From assembly GCF_932294415.1 (NCBI RefSeq), contig NC_065535.1:69371362-69435361 (forward strand): 64,000 bases of DNA, read 5' to 3'. The position numbers and the translations under genes were made by a program. Shown here piece after piece: positions 28,176-41,335 of the stretch. The DNA comes from Quercus robur (taxonomy: Eukaryota; Streptophyta; Magnoliopsida; Fagales; Fagaceae). How positions within the stretch are numbered: the stretch's first letter is position 1; each line of letters begins with the position of its first letter. The notes under the pieces were generated by a model. It saw only the letters and a program-made list of their open reading frames with translations. It searched no databases and was not told the DNA's origin.

Positions 28176-31100
28176 TTAGTAGAGCCTTATTCTGGTTTCA
28201 ATTTTCCTCCTACATATTGGGCATATCTCAAGGTCTTCTCCACAATCGCAACATGTCTGCATACAAAGATATTTATAGAAGAAATTTGTTAAATGTTAAT
28301 ACATTTCCCTCACTTATCTCTTCTAAAGAGAATGAGCAAATGGAAGAGGAAAATTTACCTGGTGTCCACAACCATAGGCCATGTCCTTGACATTAGTAAG
28401 GCAAATGGGGCAAAGCTGTCCAAAACCATGATAAATGTCAATACTAACTCTTGACCAACAAACAAAATTACATTACAGTTAATGCAGTTCTTGTTAAAGC
28501 ATGCACACATACTGAACAACCCAGGCATCCAAGCAAAATATGCCACAGGCAATCAAAGATAACAAATCATTTGTGTTACTGTTAATTGGACCATGTATTG
28601 CTATGACCAACACAATTGAAATGGTAAGAAAGCCGGGATAGAGTAAATCTAAATATCCCATTTCTTAATCCTCATGCAGTTTTATTAACCAACAAGAGAA
28701 TTATCTAAAAGGAAAAAATTATCTTCAATCAAAAACACTTCCTCCTCTTAGAGGTATGGCTAACCTAGAATTTTCACTGAACTTCTACTTTAGAATTTTC
28801 TCCTTTTTGTAACCAAATATCAAGCGACAGCACTTTCTAGAAGGAAAAATTATGAAGAATTACAAAGATCATATTGTTAATGAGCCTAATACCTGGTTTT
28901 CATAAGTGGAATTAGGAACAGGTGGAGCTGTGCTCATAGGGTTGATATCTTCATGATAAGGAGGAACACTCGGTGCACTGCTGGAAGGATAAGGAGGTTT
29001 CAAGCTGCTGGAAGATGTACCATAGATAGGTGTCGGTTCATAACTGCTGGAAGAATAAGAAGGTTTCAAGCTGCTGGAACTGCTGGAAGATGTTGTACCA
29101 TAGATAGGTGTGGGTAGGGGAACCCTCCCGGGAGAAGTGCCCTTCTGATCACTATTTCAAAAGTAAGAAGAAATGGCAAGTATTAAAAAAAAATTAAGAA
29201 AAACAAAAAAAGTGTTCAAAATTCTCGAACAAAAACAATTAGAGAAAATTATTGACTTACCCTAGTATATTAAGCTCTATAGTTGCCTTATACTGAGAAG
29301 GAATTTCCATCAAGGCTGTAAGAGCAAATTCTGTCTCCTTTCGAGCTGGAGCAACATTTTTTGACATAATTTCTGTAAAATTCACAAACTGAAGAAAAAC
29401 AATATAGCAAAAAAATTTCCAGTCAAGAATTTTCCAATAACAATATACATGAAGATACAAACAATAAAATTTTGAAAATTCTAAATGCCAACTGAGACTT
29501 ACTTGAAAATTATCAAATTCCCTAGCAGGAATATTGTCATCAAATTCCTTCATCATGTCCCAAGGTCCATCTCCAACTCCAACTAATATGATTGACAAAG
29601 GAAACTTGCTGGAGAAAAAAAAAAAAAAAAAAAAAGGCATATAAGACAAGAAGACAACTGACCAAAAAGCATTGGAGTAAGTAAATTGCCCCATATTCAC
29701 CTTGCTTCAACAATGGCATCGACAGTCTTCTGCTCTTGCGGACTTAGCTTTCCATGCTCAGTATCAACACTTCTTGTTACCTAGGGTAACCATCAATTTA
29801 AGTAAGATGATCCATAGAGAAATAAAGGCATTACAAGAAGATACTCTCAAATGAAAATAAATAATTTTTGCATTGCAAGAATGATGACATGTAGAATAAC
29901 CAAATGAAGTTCCTTCTTATGCAGTTATCGATGTTTGGGCATTCCCTTCCAACATTGGGAAAAGCATTTTTTTTTCCATATCAACATAAGCACAAGCCAA
30001 TTGAACTAAACCTCAATACCAAGATTCAACGCAGCATTCATAACAATAATGACAAATGCAGCTTTTATTTTTTTTTTGATAAGTAAAAAAAGAATATTAT
30101 TAATAAAAGAATAGCAAGAAAAACACAAAGAGTTCACGGTAGCGAACAAAGGAAAAAAAAAGGAACAAAAAGATAGAAGTAGCCCCTAATCTATTCTAAT
30201 AGACGAAAGAAAATCCAAAAGGGTAGAACAATACAAGAAACCCCAACATCGAGACCAATCAAAGAGGGTCCGGTGGCAAAACTCTACTAATTGAATAAAG
30301 GAAAAATTAGGGTGTCCCAAAACTTTCGACCTAACACATGGCAAGGTGCAAGAAAGTGGCAATAACTTCAATTAAGGAAAACAGCAATCCCAAAACTTCC
30401 AACTAGACACATGATAAGGTCCAAGCACGCGACAAATGCTAGAATTGCAGTTAATTAAAAAACTTGTAAGATAGCAGGTTCCTCTGCATCATATATTTTA
30501 CTAAATAATGTCCAAACAATGTGTGATAAACAAATAAATTACTCTGAAAATTTGTCAACCATATTACTTGAAAACATACACATAGTGACCTACAAATTAA
30601 GTTTACAAATTAAAATTGATTGTGCGTTTAAACCCTATATCCACTTATCAAAGCTTGGTATCAGCACGTGAACCTATATTTAACATTCAGCTCCACCATG
30701 CAATTTTATTTATTGTTAAGTTCTACTCTAGAGCATTTCTCACCAACACCACTTGCACTTTCTCTAGTCCTAGCCCTCTACCTGTAGTTCATTGAAATTG
30801 TGTATACAGATATTCTCATTAACATCATTGCACCTATTTTATGTGATCTGATACAATGATCATATGACCAATCTCAATCTCATACACTAAGTACGAGTAT
30901 TTTAACTAAATTTCAATGTAAAACTTGCAATTTAGATGACAAGCTAATTTAATTTTCTTGTTGTATTGGCATTCTACCCCTCAACTTAACTATGATAATA
31001 TTCATATAAGATGCAAAATACCTGTCCATCTGCAATTATTACAAACAAGAGCATTTCTCACAGACACCACTTGCACTTTCTCTGGCCCTAGCCCTCTACT

Positions 31101-33695
31101 TGTACTTGTAGTTCATTGAAATTGAGTATACAGATGTTCTCATAGACATCATTGCACCGGATCTTGCCATCTGACACAATGATCATGTGACCAATCTCAT
31201 GCACCAAGTACAAGTATTTTAACTAGATTTCAATGTAAAACTTGCAATTTTGATGACGATCTAATTTAATTTCTTTCGGAACTTAGCAAATCCACTTAAT
31301 GTTCTAAATATGTTGCATCAGCATTCTACCCTTCAGCTTACATGATTATGATAACATTCATACAAGATGCAAAATACCTGTCCATCTGCAATTATTACTA
31401 ACACATGATATTGGCCCCCACTCTGCTCCACGATGGTCATGGCCATCTCAATTACAGGTGCAAACGAAGTTGGTCCTACAACAAAATAGGACTTGTATAA
31501 ATTACAAAACTAATATGAGAATTATATCAAACTAAATCAAAACTATGGTGAAAACAAATTAAAACCTGCAAGTCGTAATTTTGGGACTATTTCCCTGTAG
31601 CGCCTCAACACTTCCTCAAATCCATTACAAAATCTCCCATCTGGGTAGAAACTGAATACATCTCTATCATGTGTTGATGCTGTCAAGGGATGAAAGTAAT
31701 CCTTATCATTCCCAAATGTCAATGATAGTTATAATGATATAAATATAGTAGAGATAAGGAGGATGATGATGATTAAAAAAATGAACTAACTAATTTTTTT
31801 TTTTTTTTTTTTTTTAAAAAGAAGAAGAAAAGAAAAGAAATACCATCTCCAAATCCAAAACATGGAATCAGGTTATCCTCATCAAATGCGGACAATGTCT
31901 TCCCAATAATGGATATAGCTTGTTCATAGGGATTTAAGCCACCTCCAATATGATGCAAACTTCGTTTCTGGAATGATTTTGCACCTATTCATGAAACCAA
32001 GTTCAGAAAATTCCATTACAACACACAAACTATATAGCATTACATTGGAAATAAGGCTTAACCTGTCCACTCATTGCTTTTTGTGAAATCAATGCCAACA
32101 ATAAGATTGGAAGACTCAAGGCCAGCCCGTGCAAGAGCCTCAGTCACCTGCAAGGCAAGGTAGAAATATTTTATTTAACTCATTGTTAATATAAGTAAGA
32201 GTATAGAATCATTATAATTTGAAAAGCATCATTTACAACTAAATCTTACATGGACACATGAAAATCATCACTATGTTGTCACACACCTAAAAGATCAACA
32301 TCAAATGATTGGTGGATCTTTAAGTGATGTAGGACAAGCCAGAACAATTCAACAATAAAATATAAGAAGTGAAAAATAAAGGCTCTTAACCTAGCTAAAT
32401 AAGAGGGTCACCCAAGTATACAAGGAGTATACCTCTAAAATAAGAGGGTCACCCAAGTTAAAATAAAGCATCATTAACCCTTTTTTTTTTTTAATTCTAT
32501 AATTGGGGGAGGGGGATTTGAGCCGTGGATGACACCAAGAGGTGCCAACCAGTTGAGCTTCTGATGCAGATTGGTTAAGAAAGAATAAAATATTTTAATA
32601 TTTTATGTTTTTTTTTCTTTCCTAGTGGAATTAGGATTTATTTGATTTTACAAGTTCAATTAAAATCATTTTTCTAGTTGAATTAGGATTTTAATTGTTT
32701 TTCTTTTCCCTTTTTCCTTTCTCAAGTAGAAGTAGGTTTATTATTTCTTTTCCTAAAAGGAGTAGGAGAAATTCTATTCCTATAAATACTCTTTATAGAG
32801 GGATTGATTATTGTTGTTATGCGTTTATTAATAAAAGTTTGCTAGAGAGGTTTTCTCTATTATTTTGCATACTAGCCTAGTGTTCTTGTAGAACTTAGGT
32901 TTCATGGAAGAGTTGTAGTAATTGTGTATTATAGATTCTGCTTTTACATGCCCAAGTTGCATCAGCTTCTTAGCCTAGCTACGAACATACCCAATTCCAT
33001 GAATTACTAGAATCCTTTTAACTTGAACTAATAAACTAAAACAATTGGACTTATAAATAAACCACGATATATGTTAACCACATGCAGTTGTAGTGGTATG
33101 CCAAAGATCCAACCAATAACCTAAGACAAAAGAATCACTAATTGACCATGTTCCAAAATTATTCCAACTATCCAATTACCTAATTAAACAATTCTAAATT
33201 GACACAATAAGGAAAATTAGTGATTTCATATGCATGCAAAATGAACAATATCTTCCTAAAATAAAAAAAGATTGTTTTCCTTAATTGTTTCAAAGCCCTA
33301 AACAAATGCTACAACTCCATACAACATACCACAGTTTCAAGCAGCAAAGTTATTAAATGTTAAAAGTAGACTACCATATCCTTTCCTAAGCTTGGTGATA
33401 GCATAAGTACCTGCTCCAATGAATTGAACTTATCAGCAATTCTTGAATACCTCCTGTCTAGTCTCCTTCTGAGATCAAAGTCCTCGGCACCAACACCATA
33501 ATTTTGTGAACCATAGTCTTGGGCAGGAGCATGATACTGCTGCGTATACGAATGTTGGGGCGGCGCATAGGTCTGACTTTCTTGGTCGAACGGAGACTGA
33601 TATAATCCACCCCACGTATTAGAAGAAGAAGAATCAGTCGAACGGATAGATGAAGTTCGCCCCCAACTCCCGTCCTTGGAACTCTTACCACCCAT
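28176..33695 (-). CDS. RGLG: RGLG-type copine-domain RING E3 ubiquitin ligase
   Basis: Eleven coding exons on the minus strand: 33695-33411, 32147-32063, 31984-31844, 31679-31566, 31475-31378, 29780-29701, 29608-29503, 29388-29261, 29151-28893, 28415-28359 and 28256-28176, making 477 residues in phase. Gly2 in MGGKSSK is a myristoylation signal. A Ser/Gln/Tyr-rich N-terminal region leads to a copine/vWA domain (about 115-370) that starts near LIVGIDFTKSNEW, which includes a metal-site-like D-x-T-x-S motif. A Ser/Pro/Tyr-rich linker carries a repeated PTPIYGTSS segment. A C-terminal RING finger follows (C434-P-I-C437, C448-G-H450, C453, C456, C463-P-I-C466). Arabidopsis RGLG1/2 are plasma-membrane E3 ligases in hormone and stress signalling; this copy has all RING ligands. 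The intron between exons 5 and 6 contains a tandem duplication. Confidence 0.96.
30068..30460 (-). mobile_element. Possible antisense LINE 3' fragment
   Basis: A T run, then GATAAGTAA and an A-rich segment, look like the reverse complement of a plant LINE tail. The body contains the paired phrases ACCTAACACATGGCAAGGTG and ACTAGACACATGATAAGGTC about 75 bases apart. It lies in an intron of the RGLG-type gene. Confidence 0.3.
30731..31048. repeat. Tandem duplication, copy 1
   Basis: This 318-bp stretch is repeated directly by 31049-31403 with moderate divergence. It includes a copy (31022-31045) of the 3' end of RGLG exon 5 with its GT donor at 31021-31020. Confidence 0.85.
31049..31403. repeat. 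Tandem duplication, copy 2
   Basis: The second copy abuts the first and runs into the real exon 5 of the RGLG-type gene. It contains about 40 extra bases (near 31276-31323) that copy 1 lacks. Confidence 0.85.
32480..32575 (-). mobile_element. tRNA-derived SINE
   Basis: On the minus strand, box A AGCTCAACTGG and box B GGCTCAAATCCC precede a tail read as a T run at 32481-32492. It shares layout and wording with the SINE at 9659-9757 and lies in intron 1 of the RGLG-type gene. Confidence 0.55.
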
Positions 33696-33707
33696 TCACT
33701 CAATTCT

Positions 33708-34512
33708 CTACAAAGAAAAGATTCCCCAAAATTTCTTAACAATGCAAGCCAACCAAAAAAAAAATCCCAAATTCAATAACAACCCCAAATCCGCCTAATT
33801 CTTGTCTTTCAAGATGCAATAAACTAATAGACCAAACCAAACCAACACCTAAAAAGCAAGACCCACCAAAGAAAAACACAATAACACCCCCAAATCTGCC
33901 TACTTCTTCTTCTTTTTTTCACAATGCAAGAAAGAAGCTGATAAACCAACTCCCAAATTTGCCTACTTCTTTATGTTTTTTTCACAATGCAAAAACCAAC
34001 CAAACCAAACCAAAATAAAAAAAAGGCGCTTATGTAACTTAGAAAGCAAGGCCAGCCAAAGAAATCTTCTAGTGAACGCCGTTTGCTATTTATATAGAAA
34101 TCAAAAAAAAAAAAAAAAACAAAAGTTAATAATAATCAAAGGCGGTTCCTTTTACGTAAGCCATTTGTACACGACTTGATTACGTAACCGACTAATAAAA
34201 GTAAAACCCTCCACCTTAAGCTTCTTCATCAGATAAAATGCAAAAAAATCCACACATACAAAACACTATAATCACAACACGGCACAAACAGAAAACAATA
34301 TTGTTACGTAAATTTTACCAGAATTCCCAAAAAAAACACATAAGAGTAAGCAAAATTACAGGGGAGTTTGTTACTAACAACAGCAATCTCTTAATATAGA
34401 AACAGAACAGCCAAATGGGTCGGCGAGAAACACTGCAAAAGACACACCTCATTGGTTGGAGATCTTGTTCGCAGTGGCACACAACATATATAGAGCGAGA
34501 AACAGAGAATAC
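33708..34512 (-). other. Probable 5' UTR intron of the RGLG-type gene
   Basis: On the minus strand a good acceptor (TTTTCTTTGTAG) lies 12 bases before the ATG. A good donor (TACAAG, then GTATTC) lies at 34513. The leader exon upstream would run to about 34600. This is inferred from splice signals alone. Confidence 0.4.
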
Positions 34513-34599
34513 CTTGTACCATTGTCTTTCCTTCTTAAGCACTAGCAGAGTTGCTTCCAAGTTCGAACTAGTCTTTCTTCTTGAACGTTACAAGTCTTA

Positions 34600-35657
34600 A
34601 AAGTAAAAACAGAGGATCGGGGAATCTCTGAAATTTCTCTCTTTCTTTGTTTAAATTTCAAATCTCAAAAAGGGAAAACCCCAAAAAGTCCAAAAGCTTT
34701 TGAAATTTTAAACGTTATTCGCTCGCCTTTTTTTTTTGGTTGTTGCTGTTGTTGCAGCAGCACATGGAAATTTCGAGAGATGCTATTATGGGTATCTCTG
34801 TGAGTGATACTATAAATACAATAATTTTGCTTGAAAATCAAAGAGGAATCAATTTGATCCGTTTTTTTAGGTAAATGATTTGATTGATTGTGTGAGTGGG
34901 AAGCAAACAGGTGTGGTACTGTGGATCACGTGGACCAAAGCGTGACAGAGTTGGTTTAGTTTCATCATATCTTTTGTTTGAATGGCCGACGGCGCTGTTA
35001 ATAAACAATTTTTTTTAAAAAAAAAATATTTTACTAATTAATAATATGGTGAGTAATAATTAGTAAATATATAAGATTAACATATGTGAAATTTTTGTCA
35101 ATATTTTTTGTATTTATAAATTTCTTTTTTTATTTTGATGGTGTTTGTTTTATTATTATATAAAAATTGGTTGACAATGATGTTATCATATTAATAATAA
35201 TATAATAAATAAAATTCTTAAATTTTTTTGACCTCTTCTCAAAAGATATCTTGAATATATTTTTTTTGTTTTATTATCATTTTTTATTATAAAAGACTAA
35301 CAAGTTGATAATGGTGTAATAAATAAATTTTAAATGATGATTTTTTTTAATTTAAAAGTTGGTAAATCACTTTTCATGTTTATCTATGATCCATACTAGC
35401 TTCGCATACAGCTATGTAATATTCTTTTCGTTCAAAGATAAATAATTTATCATTTATCAAGATGAGTAATTTATTAGATGTCAAAGAGTTTTGAAAGTTT
35501 CATAGTTTTTTTTTTTTTTTTTTGAGAAACCAGACTAAAATTGGCAAAAAATTAGAGATGATTTATAGTTAATAATTAGAGATGATTTGTAGGTCCCTAA
35601 AAAAAAAAAAAAAGGATGATTTATAGGTATGAAGTTAGATATATTTAGGAGCATTAC

Positions 35658-35695
<38 letters not shown>

Positions 35696-35930
35696 AGAGT
35701 TTTTTTTTTTTTTTAGAAGAAGAGATTTGTTTTCAATTAGACTATTTTATCCCTTATCTTTTTATTTTATTTCAATTTTTCTTTTAACCATTATCTCAAA
35801 CAAAAATGCTAGGTACACAATATTTTCACAATACTTTCACAACAAAACTTAAGTGATAGATTATTATGGTTGGGTAAAAAGTAATTTAAGTTGTTAATTC
35901 AAATTAGAACCAATAACAACTTATTGTGAT
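34600..35930. other. Upstream region and AT-rich DNA
   Basis: The promoter side of the RGLG-type gene, then AT-rich DNA with (TA)n at about 35661-35691. The segment about 35803-35955 has weak inverted ends (CACAATATTTTCACAATA-like) and may be an old MITE, but no target duplication was found. Confidence 0.4.
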
Positions 35931-36067
35931 TTATTGTGAACATAACACTTCTCTTTTTCAAAACTTTTTCAATTCTTTTTTTCATTTTTTCTTAGGAAAA
36001 TCACTTCACACAAAACAATAAAGTTTAATAAAAGTGAATATATAAGATAAGATATAACTAATAATAA
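35931..36067. repeat. Duplicated block, copy A (left part)
   Basis: Near-identical to 41336-41467. It continues at 38561-38700 on the far side of the Harbinger-like insertion, so the two parts form one block interrupted by that element. Confidence 0.8.
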
Positions 36068-36389
36068 GAGCATTCACATCTCATATCTTCAAACTATTCT
36101 ATTTTACCATCTCAAAAGATATTTTATCTATATCATACTATTTTACAATATTCCCAACATACTAACTTTTATTTTACAATACAACACGATAAAATAATAT
36201 AAATTATACAATAAAAATAATAAACAAACTATTTATCTCTCCTCTCTCTCTCTCTCTCAATTCTATCCCTACATCTCTATCCCTCTCTCAACAACCAAAC
36301 AACTCAATCACCACCACGCCACCACCATGCCCACCACGCCACCATTGCCCACTGCCTACCAAAATCCCACCGAAACCAAAAACCTAAAT

Positions 36390-36432
<43 letters not shown>

Positions 36433-38560
36433 CCCAGTATATACCCGCCAAAAACCCAGTCAACCCATTAAAAAAAACCAACAACCCAGTCACCACCATG
36501 CCCACCACGCCACCACTACCCATTGCCCACCAAAATCCCACCGGAACCAAAAACTAAGCATGTACATGGTGCGATGCGGCCAGTTATGAGAGTGTTTTTA
36601 GCACTGCACCTATAAGGTGCAGTTTTCCCTAATGCTTGACCGCACCTCACTAGTGGAGGAGTAAAACCGGTCTACTCAAGGTGCAATTAGTTTAATGAAT
36701 TCCTCGATTTTCTCATAATCCAAACACAACATTTAACACTCCCAAACCACAACATAATCATTAGATAACCCAAATATTCCACACACAAAAACAAACATAC
36801 ACGAAAGAAAACAAACAAAATACGCACAAATTCACAATCTCACAACAACAACAACAACTAAACTAAACAAAACTAAGCTAAACCTAAGTCATAAAAGATG
36901 AAACAAAAATATCAAAGGAAAATATATAAACAAACCTAATAGAACAAAGGGGAGGGGAGAGAGTGAAACTTCAAGAGCAATGCCATGGGTGAAACTCCAA
37001 GAACAAAGCATCAAGCAATAGAGTATGGTGACAGACTGACAGCAAGTGGCGGAGGCTGAAGAGGGAGGGGAGAGAAAGGAGAGGCGGAGATGCTTGGGTG
37101 AGAAAGACTAATGGGAAGAGAGAGAAAGAGAGGTAGTGGACTGATTGGGGATGGGGATATAAGATATTTAGGGTTTATAAAATGACAAGGTTACAAGTTT
37201 TTTTTTTAGTCTAATACCAAAACGACGTCATTTTGGAATTGATATTAAAATTAATATCAGGCTCAAACAGTGTCATTTTGGTACTGTAGAGTTAAAAATT
37301 AAAAACCCTACATTTCCCATCTCATTATCTCTTTCGTTGTTTCCCCTTCTTCCTCCTCCTTCCTTCCTTACCTCTCTCAAACTCTCGCCTTCTCTCTACT
37401 GAAACCTATAGTAACTACATATATAAATTATATAGCATATAAATATATATATATATATATATACACATCGGTGCGGTGCGATTTCTCATCCGAGTGAAAA
37501 ATGGTCACCGATTGTTGCACCGGCTGCCTTCGGTATGCTTAGATCTTTGCCAACCACCTCTTCGAGCATCTACGATGGAGCTTTGAATCGGTCGGATTGG
37601 TTTGGCACCGATCGGTTTCATCGGTGCCAGTCAAGTCCTGAATAGGCCTACCAAAAACCTAAATTATTTAAAATAAAAAAAAAATTAAAAAAAAAAAAAA
37701 CCCCAGCAAACCCATAGCAAAAACAACTCAATCACCACCACTGCCCACCATGCTAACCCAAACCAACGTATCCAAATCCAACCTAAAACCCCATCAGAAT
37801 CCAACCCATCAAAATCCAAAATTCAACCTATCTGAACCCAAAAGACAAAAATCAATCCATGCCTTACTGCAAAACACACAGACAAACACACCAAACATAT
37901 TATGGAGATGAAATAGACCACCAGAAAAAACTCAATAATCCATCCATGCCTTATTGCCACATCTAGCCACCGTCGCCGCTAGATCAACGTTGCCACCATC
38001 GCACCACAACACACAAAACCCAACAACCCATAGCCCCTCAAACCACCCGCACACCACAACCTACCACCGGAACCACGCTAGAAAAATCACAGCCCATCAT
38101 CAGCAAGCTTGAGCAACCCATCATTGGAGGCGAGGTTGGGCACTTCCATCAAAGGAGCATACCATCGAAACCACTAGACTCACAACACCACTAGATCCAC
38201 ACCGCCGCCAAATCCTTGTCAGACCCACAACCCATGCCAGAATTTGCCCATCGTGAGAGAGAGATGTGATGAAAGACAGTTGTGATGAGAGAGAGAGGCT
38301 AGAACGTTGTGGAGAAAGAAAGAGGAGATAAGAAACAAATAAAATGAAGAGAAAGAAAGAGTCAGATATGTTTAAGTGAGTGAATAAAAAAATATTATTT
38401 TGTTTTACAATTGTGTTATAGTACCGTCACAAATTTGTGATGGTACTGTAGCACAATTGTAAATTTTTTTAGGATACAAGACCGGATAATGGGATATTTT
38501 TCTGTTTTGATGGTAAAATATATCTACATATGGCATATGGTAGTGCAGGTGTGAATGCTC
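36068..38560. mobile_element. PIF/Harbinger-like non-autonomous element
   Basis: A 2,493-bp insertion with ends GAGCATTCACATC and the reverse complement of AGGTGTGAATGCTC, flanked by TAA on both sides (36065-36067, 38561-38563). The terminal TIR and 3-bp TAA duplication fit PIF/Harbinger. The unoccupied site is present at about 41465-41470. No transposase frame is visible. The interior is low-complexity, with repeated ACCAAAATCCCACCG phrases, CCACCACGCCACC stretches and GA-rich segments, and may itself hold nested inserts. Confidence 0.75.
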
Positions 38561-38700
38561 TAAGAAGTCTATTCCATTCATATATATAGATTAAATGAAA
38601 ATTTTTAACTTTTTTTTTTCTAAAGTTACCACATAAGTATTCCAAAACCCATAATTTTCCTTTTCTTCCTTGTAATATAATTTCAATTTCACAGTCATTT
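38561..38700. repeat. Duplicated block, copy A (right part)
   Basis: Near-identical to 41465-41605. With 35931-36067 it reconstitutes the block once the Harbinger-like element is removed. Confidence 0.8.
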
Positions 38701-38783
38701 TTTTAGCAACTTTTTTTTTATATAAGATAGAAATTATATTCTAACATAATCTAAGCCATCGTTTCGGATGAAGGTATGGAATG

Positions 38784-39136
38784 TGTTGGGGGAACCACAA
38801 TTTGACTCCCTACAACCATTCTAAAAATAGGCCCACGTGACGTGATATCGAATGCCATAAAAGATTTGAGTGTATTTTCCTCATCACCAATTGCTTTTGA
38901 AATGAAATGGCATAGCTCACAATTCGACAAATGGTATCAGAGCCAATGTCATAGGTTCGAGTCATGAGAGTGTCATTAGGAAGGAGGGATTGTTCGAGGG
39001 ACCACAATTTAACTCCTTACAACTACTCTAAAAATAGGCCTGCGTGGTGTGATGTCGAATGCCATAAAAGATTTGAGTGTGTCTTCCTCATTACCAATTG
39101 ATTTTGAGGTGGAATGACACAGCTCACGATCTGATA
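38784..39136 (+). mobile_element. TRIM (miniature LTR retrotransposon)
   Basis: Two direct repeats of 146 bp each (38784-38929 and 38991-39136) start with TGTT. The left ends in CA and the right in TA. They enclose about 60 bp that begins with TGGTATCAGAGCCA (about 38932-38945), the usual initiator-Met tRNA primer site, and ends with a purine run AGGAAGGAGGGA as polypurine tract. Flanks GAATG and AAATG are a 4/5 target duplication. There is no coding capacity, as expected for a TRIM. Confidence 0.85.
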
Positions 39137-39499
39137 AAATGGAATAAAAAGAAATGAAAATAATAATTTTAGAATATTCTTTCATTCCCTTATTTAGGAG
39201 TTTTAATGGAGGGAATGGAAAATCCATTCATTTTTTTTTAAATTTAAGTGGAAGGGAATGTAATGGGTAAAAAGGAATATTCATTCCTCTCTATTCTCTT
39301 AAAACCTTAAATTTTCATTCCCCCTGAAATTGGGAGGAATGAGAGAGAATGAAATTAGATTTAATAAATTTTTTTACTAAAACTCTCAAAATACCCCTAT
39401 ATATTCAACCATTTATTTTAAAATAGGGGTCTAATAATAATATTTTCATAAAATGATTCAATTTTATTCTCTCTATATTACTCCCAAACAAGATTATTT

Positions 39500-40440
39500 A
39501 CATTCCATTGACAGAAGGCACTTTACTCGTAAGTGTTAGGGTAATATTTTCTATATAATTGGCTAATCCATTGACAGAAGGCACTTTACTTGTAAATTAG
39601 GTAGATCTAAGTTGGGTTTGGTACATATCAAGTGGTTGTATTAAATACATGAAGGTTGATCCAAGAAACAAATGAAGAAAAATTGTTTTACTGAAGGTCA
39701 AAAGATAGCTCATCAGAAATCTACTATTGAGATTTAATGGGCAGCTTAACACAAGCTAGATTTATCGAGCTTTACGAATTAAAAATTTCCAGATCTAAAT
39801 TTTGGCCCATGTTGATGTATTTGTTTAAAGTTTCTTTTTTCACAACCCTAAACATAAATATGACTTATTTTAAAGGCCATCACACACGAATACAAAGACC
39901 AAGAGTTTAATTTTCTCCGTGAGAAATTATTGCGTTTGTACGCCATAGGGTTTTGTAACCAAGTGTTTTCTAATCTTCATCGTTTATGAAGTGAAGAACT
40001 TTACAGCTAACAACAATTATTCAAGTTACTGGAGTTAGTCACGTATTGAGATCCATGCAAAGGAATTAGTCACTGATTGGAGATTTGTGCATCAAAGGAG
40101 AGAAGGCTACTACAAGATTAAGTCCAATTGGGTATTAGAGCAAAGGTTCGACTGTAAATTGGTATTTTGGGATAGGCCAGGGTAGTGGTAAAATTCTCCA
40201 TACTTATAATCGCTTGATTATTGATTAGTGGATTCTTGGGAGTGGTGACCTTAAATTCACTTGGTGGGGTTTTTGTCTTGCAAGAGATTTTCTCAATTTG
40301 TCAATAAATCACAGTGTTAATTTATTTTCTACTGCATATTAGTTTATTTGGTGATTTGTTGGTGCCTCTACGATCTGCATGTAATTTGACTTAATTAATC
40401 AATTTGGATAATTGAATTAATTAACTGGAGTCAAACTCTC
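39500..40440. mobile_element. Possible degraded Copia LTR
   Basis: The segment about 40240-40400 (ending near GGTTTTTGTCTTGCAAGAG and TTATTTTCTACTGCATATTAG) resembles the 3' part of a plant Copia LTR. A short direct repeat, CCATTGACAGAAGGCACTT, occurs twice (39507 and 39569). No primer site or coding region was found, so the call is tentative. Confidence 0.3.
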
Positions 40441-40452
40441 TTAACCTAACAA

Positions 40453-41320
40453 TAAGTAACTTAACACTAAACAAATTCTTATTAAGTTCAATTTGATATT
40501 TCCTAATAAATTTAATCAAATTAGATATTTTCTTTTGTACTAATTCTCAAAAAGGAAAAAAGAGAAAAATTCTCTAATTTAAGATTTTTTATTGAGAATA
40601 TTCAATACTTATAAATTAAATAACTCTATATAAATATTTTTTTTCCATACCTTCTTATGTTTTGCACAGATTAACAACTAGTGTAGTCAAATTTGTTATA
40701 TATTATTCTACCAAAAAAAAAAAATAGTTATATGTCTACTGGCATTATTATATTTTGCCGAAATTATAATGACATTTCTGATGGTCATCTTAAATTATAA
40801 AACTATAGTCAATATTTACAATGTTCATTCTACCATCAAATAGACCGGTTAATACCAATTTATATTCATTTGAATTGTTCATCTCAATTAGTTTTAAATA
40901 TTTTAATTTTGACAAAAATATATGTTTGATCCATAAATTTTGGTTAGTCAATTAGGTTCCTCATTTTGATGAGGATGACTTTTGAAAAAAGAAAAAGAAA
41001 AGAAAAACTGAGTTATCTAAAAAAAAAAAAGAAGGAAGACATGAGTTATCCACGATGCTTTTCAAAGAACTTTACTTAGTACCTTCACCATTTATTAAGA
41101 ACTGCAATAAAATAAAAAAATTTCGTGAAAAGCTTTGTAACTAATCTAGTTGACACCTTGAGATGTTAAAGGTTTAAATCTCCAATCTCTAATAAATAAA
41201 TAACTTTTCAACTTTCACGTGCTAAAGACTAAAATGGAACTAGACTCAAAATTTGGGGACCATTTATATATTTTTCACCTTTTAATATTGATTTTTTGTT
41301 GGTGGCATGAACATGACAAT
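40453..41320. repeat. AT-rich tandem duplication, unit 1
   Basis: Aligns along its length with 41621-42730. It starts at TAAGTAACTTAACACTAAA and ends near GGTGGCATGAACATG. This unit retains the empty site AATTATAAA of the MITE present in unit 2. Confidence 0.85.
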
Positions 41321-41335
41321 TTTCTGTTGTGAAAA

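Noticed and set aside
35803-35955. MITE ending in CACAATATTTTCACAATA-like repeats
   Set aside because: Ends match only weakly and no target duplication was found; left as a note in the gap entry.
36327-36557. 76-codon frame rich in Pro and Thr
   Set aside because: It is the translation of CCACCACGCC repeats and an ATA microsatellite inside the Harbinger-like element.
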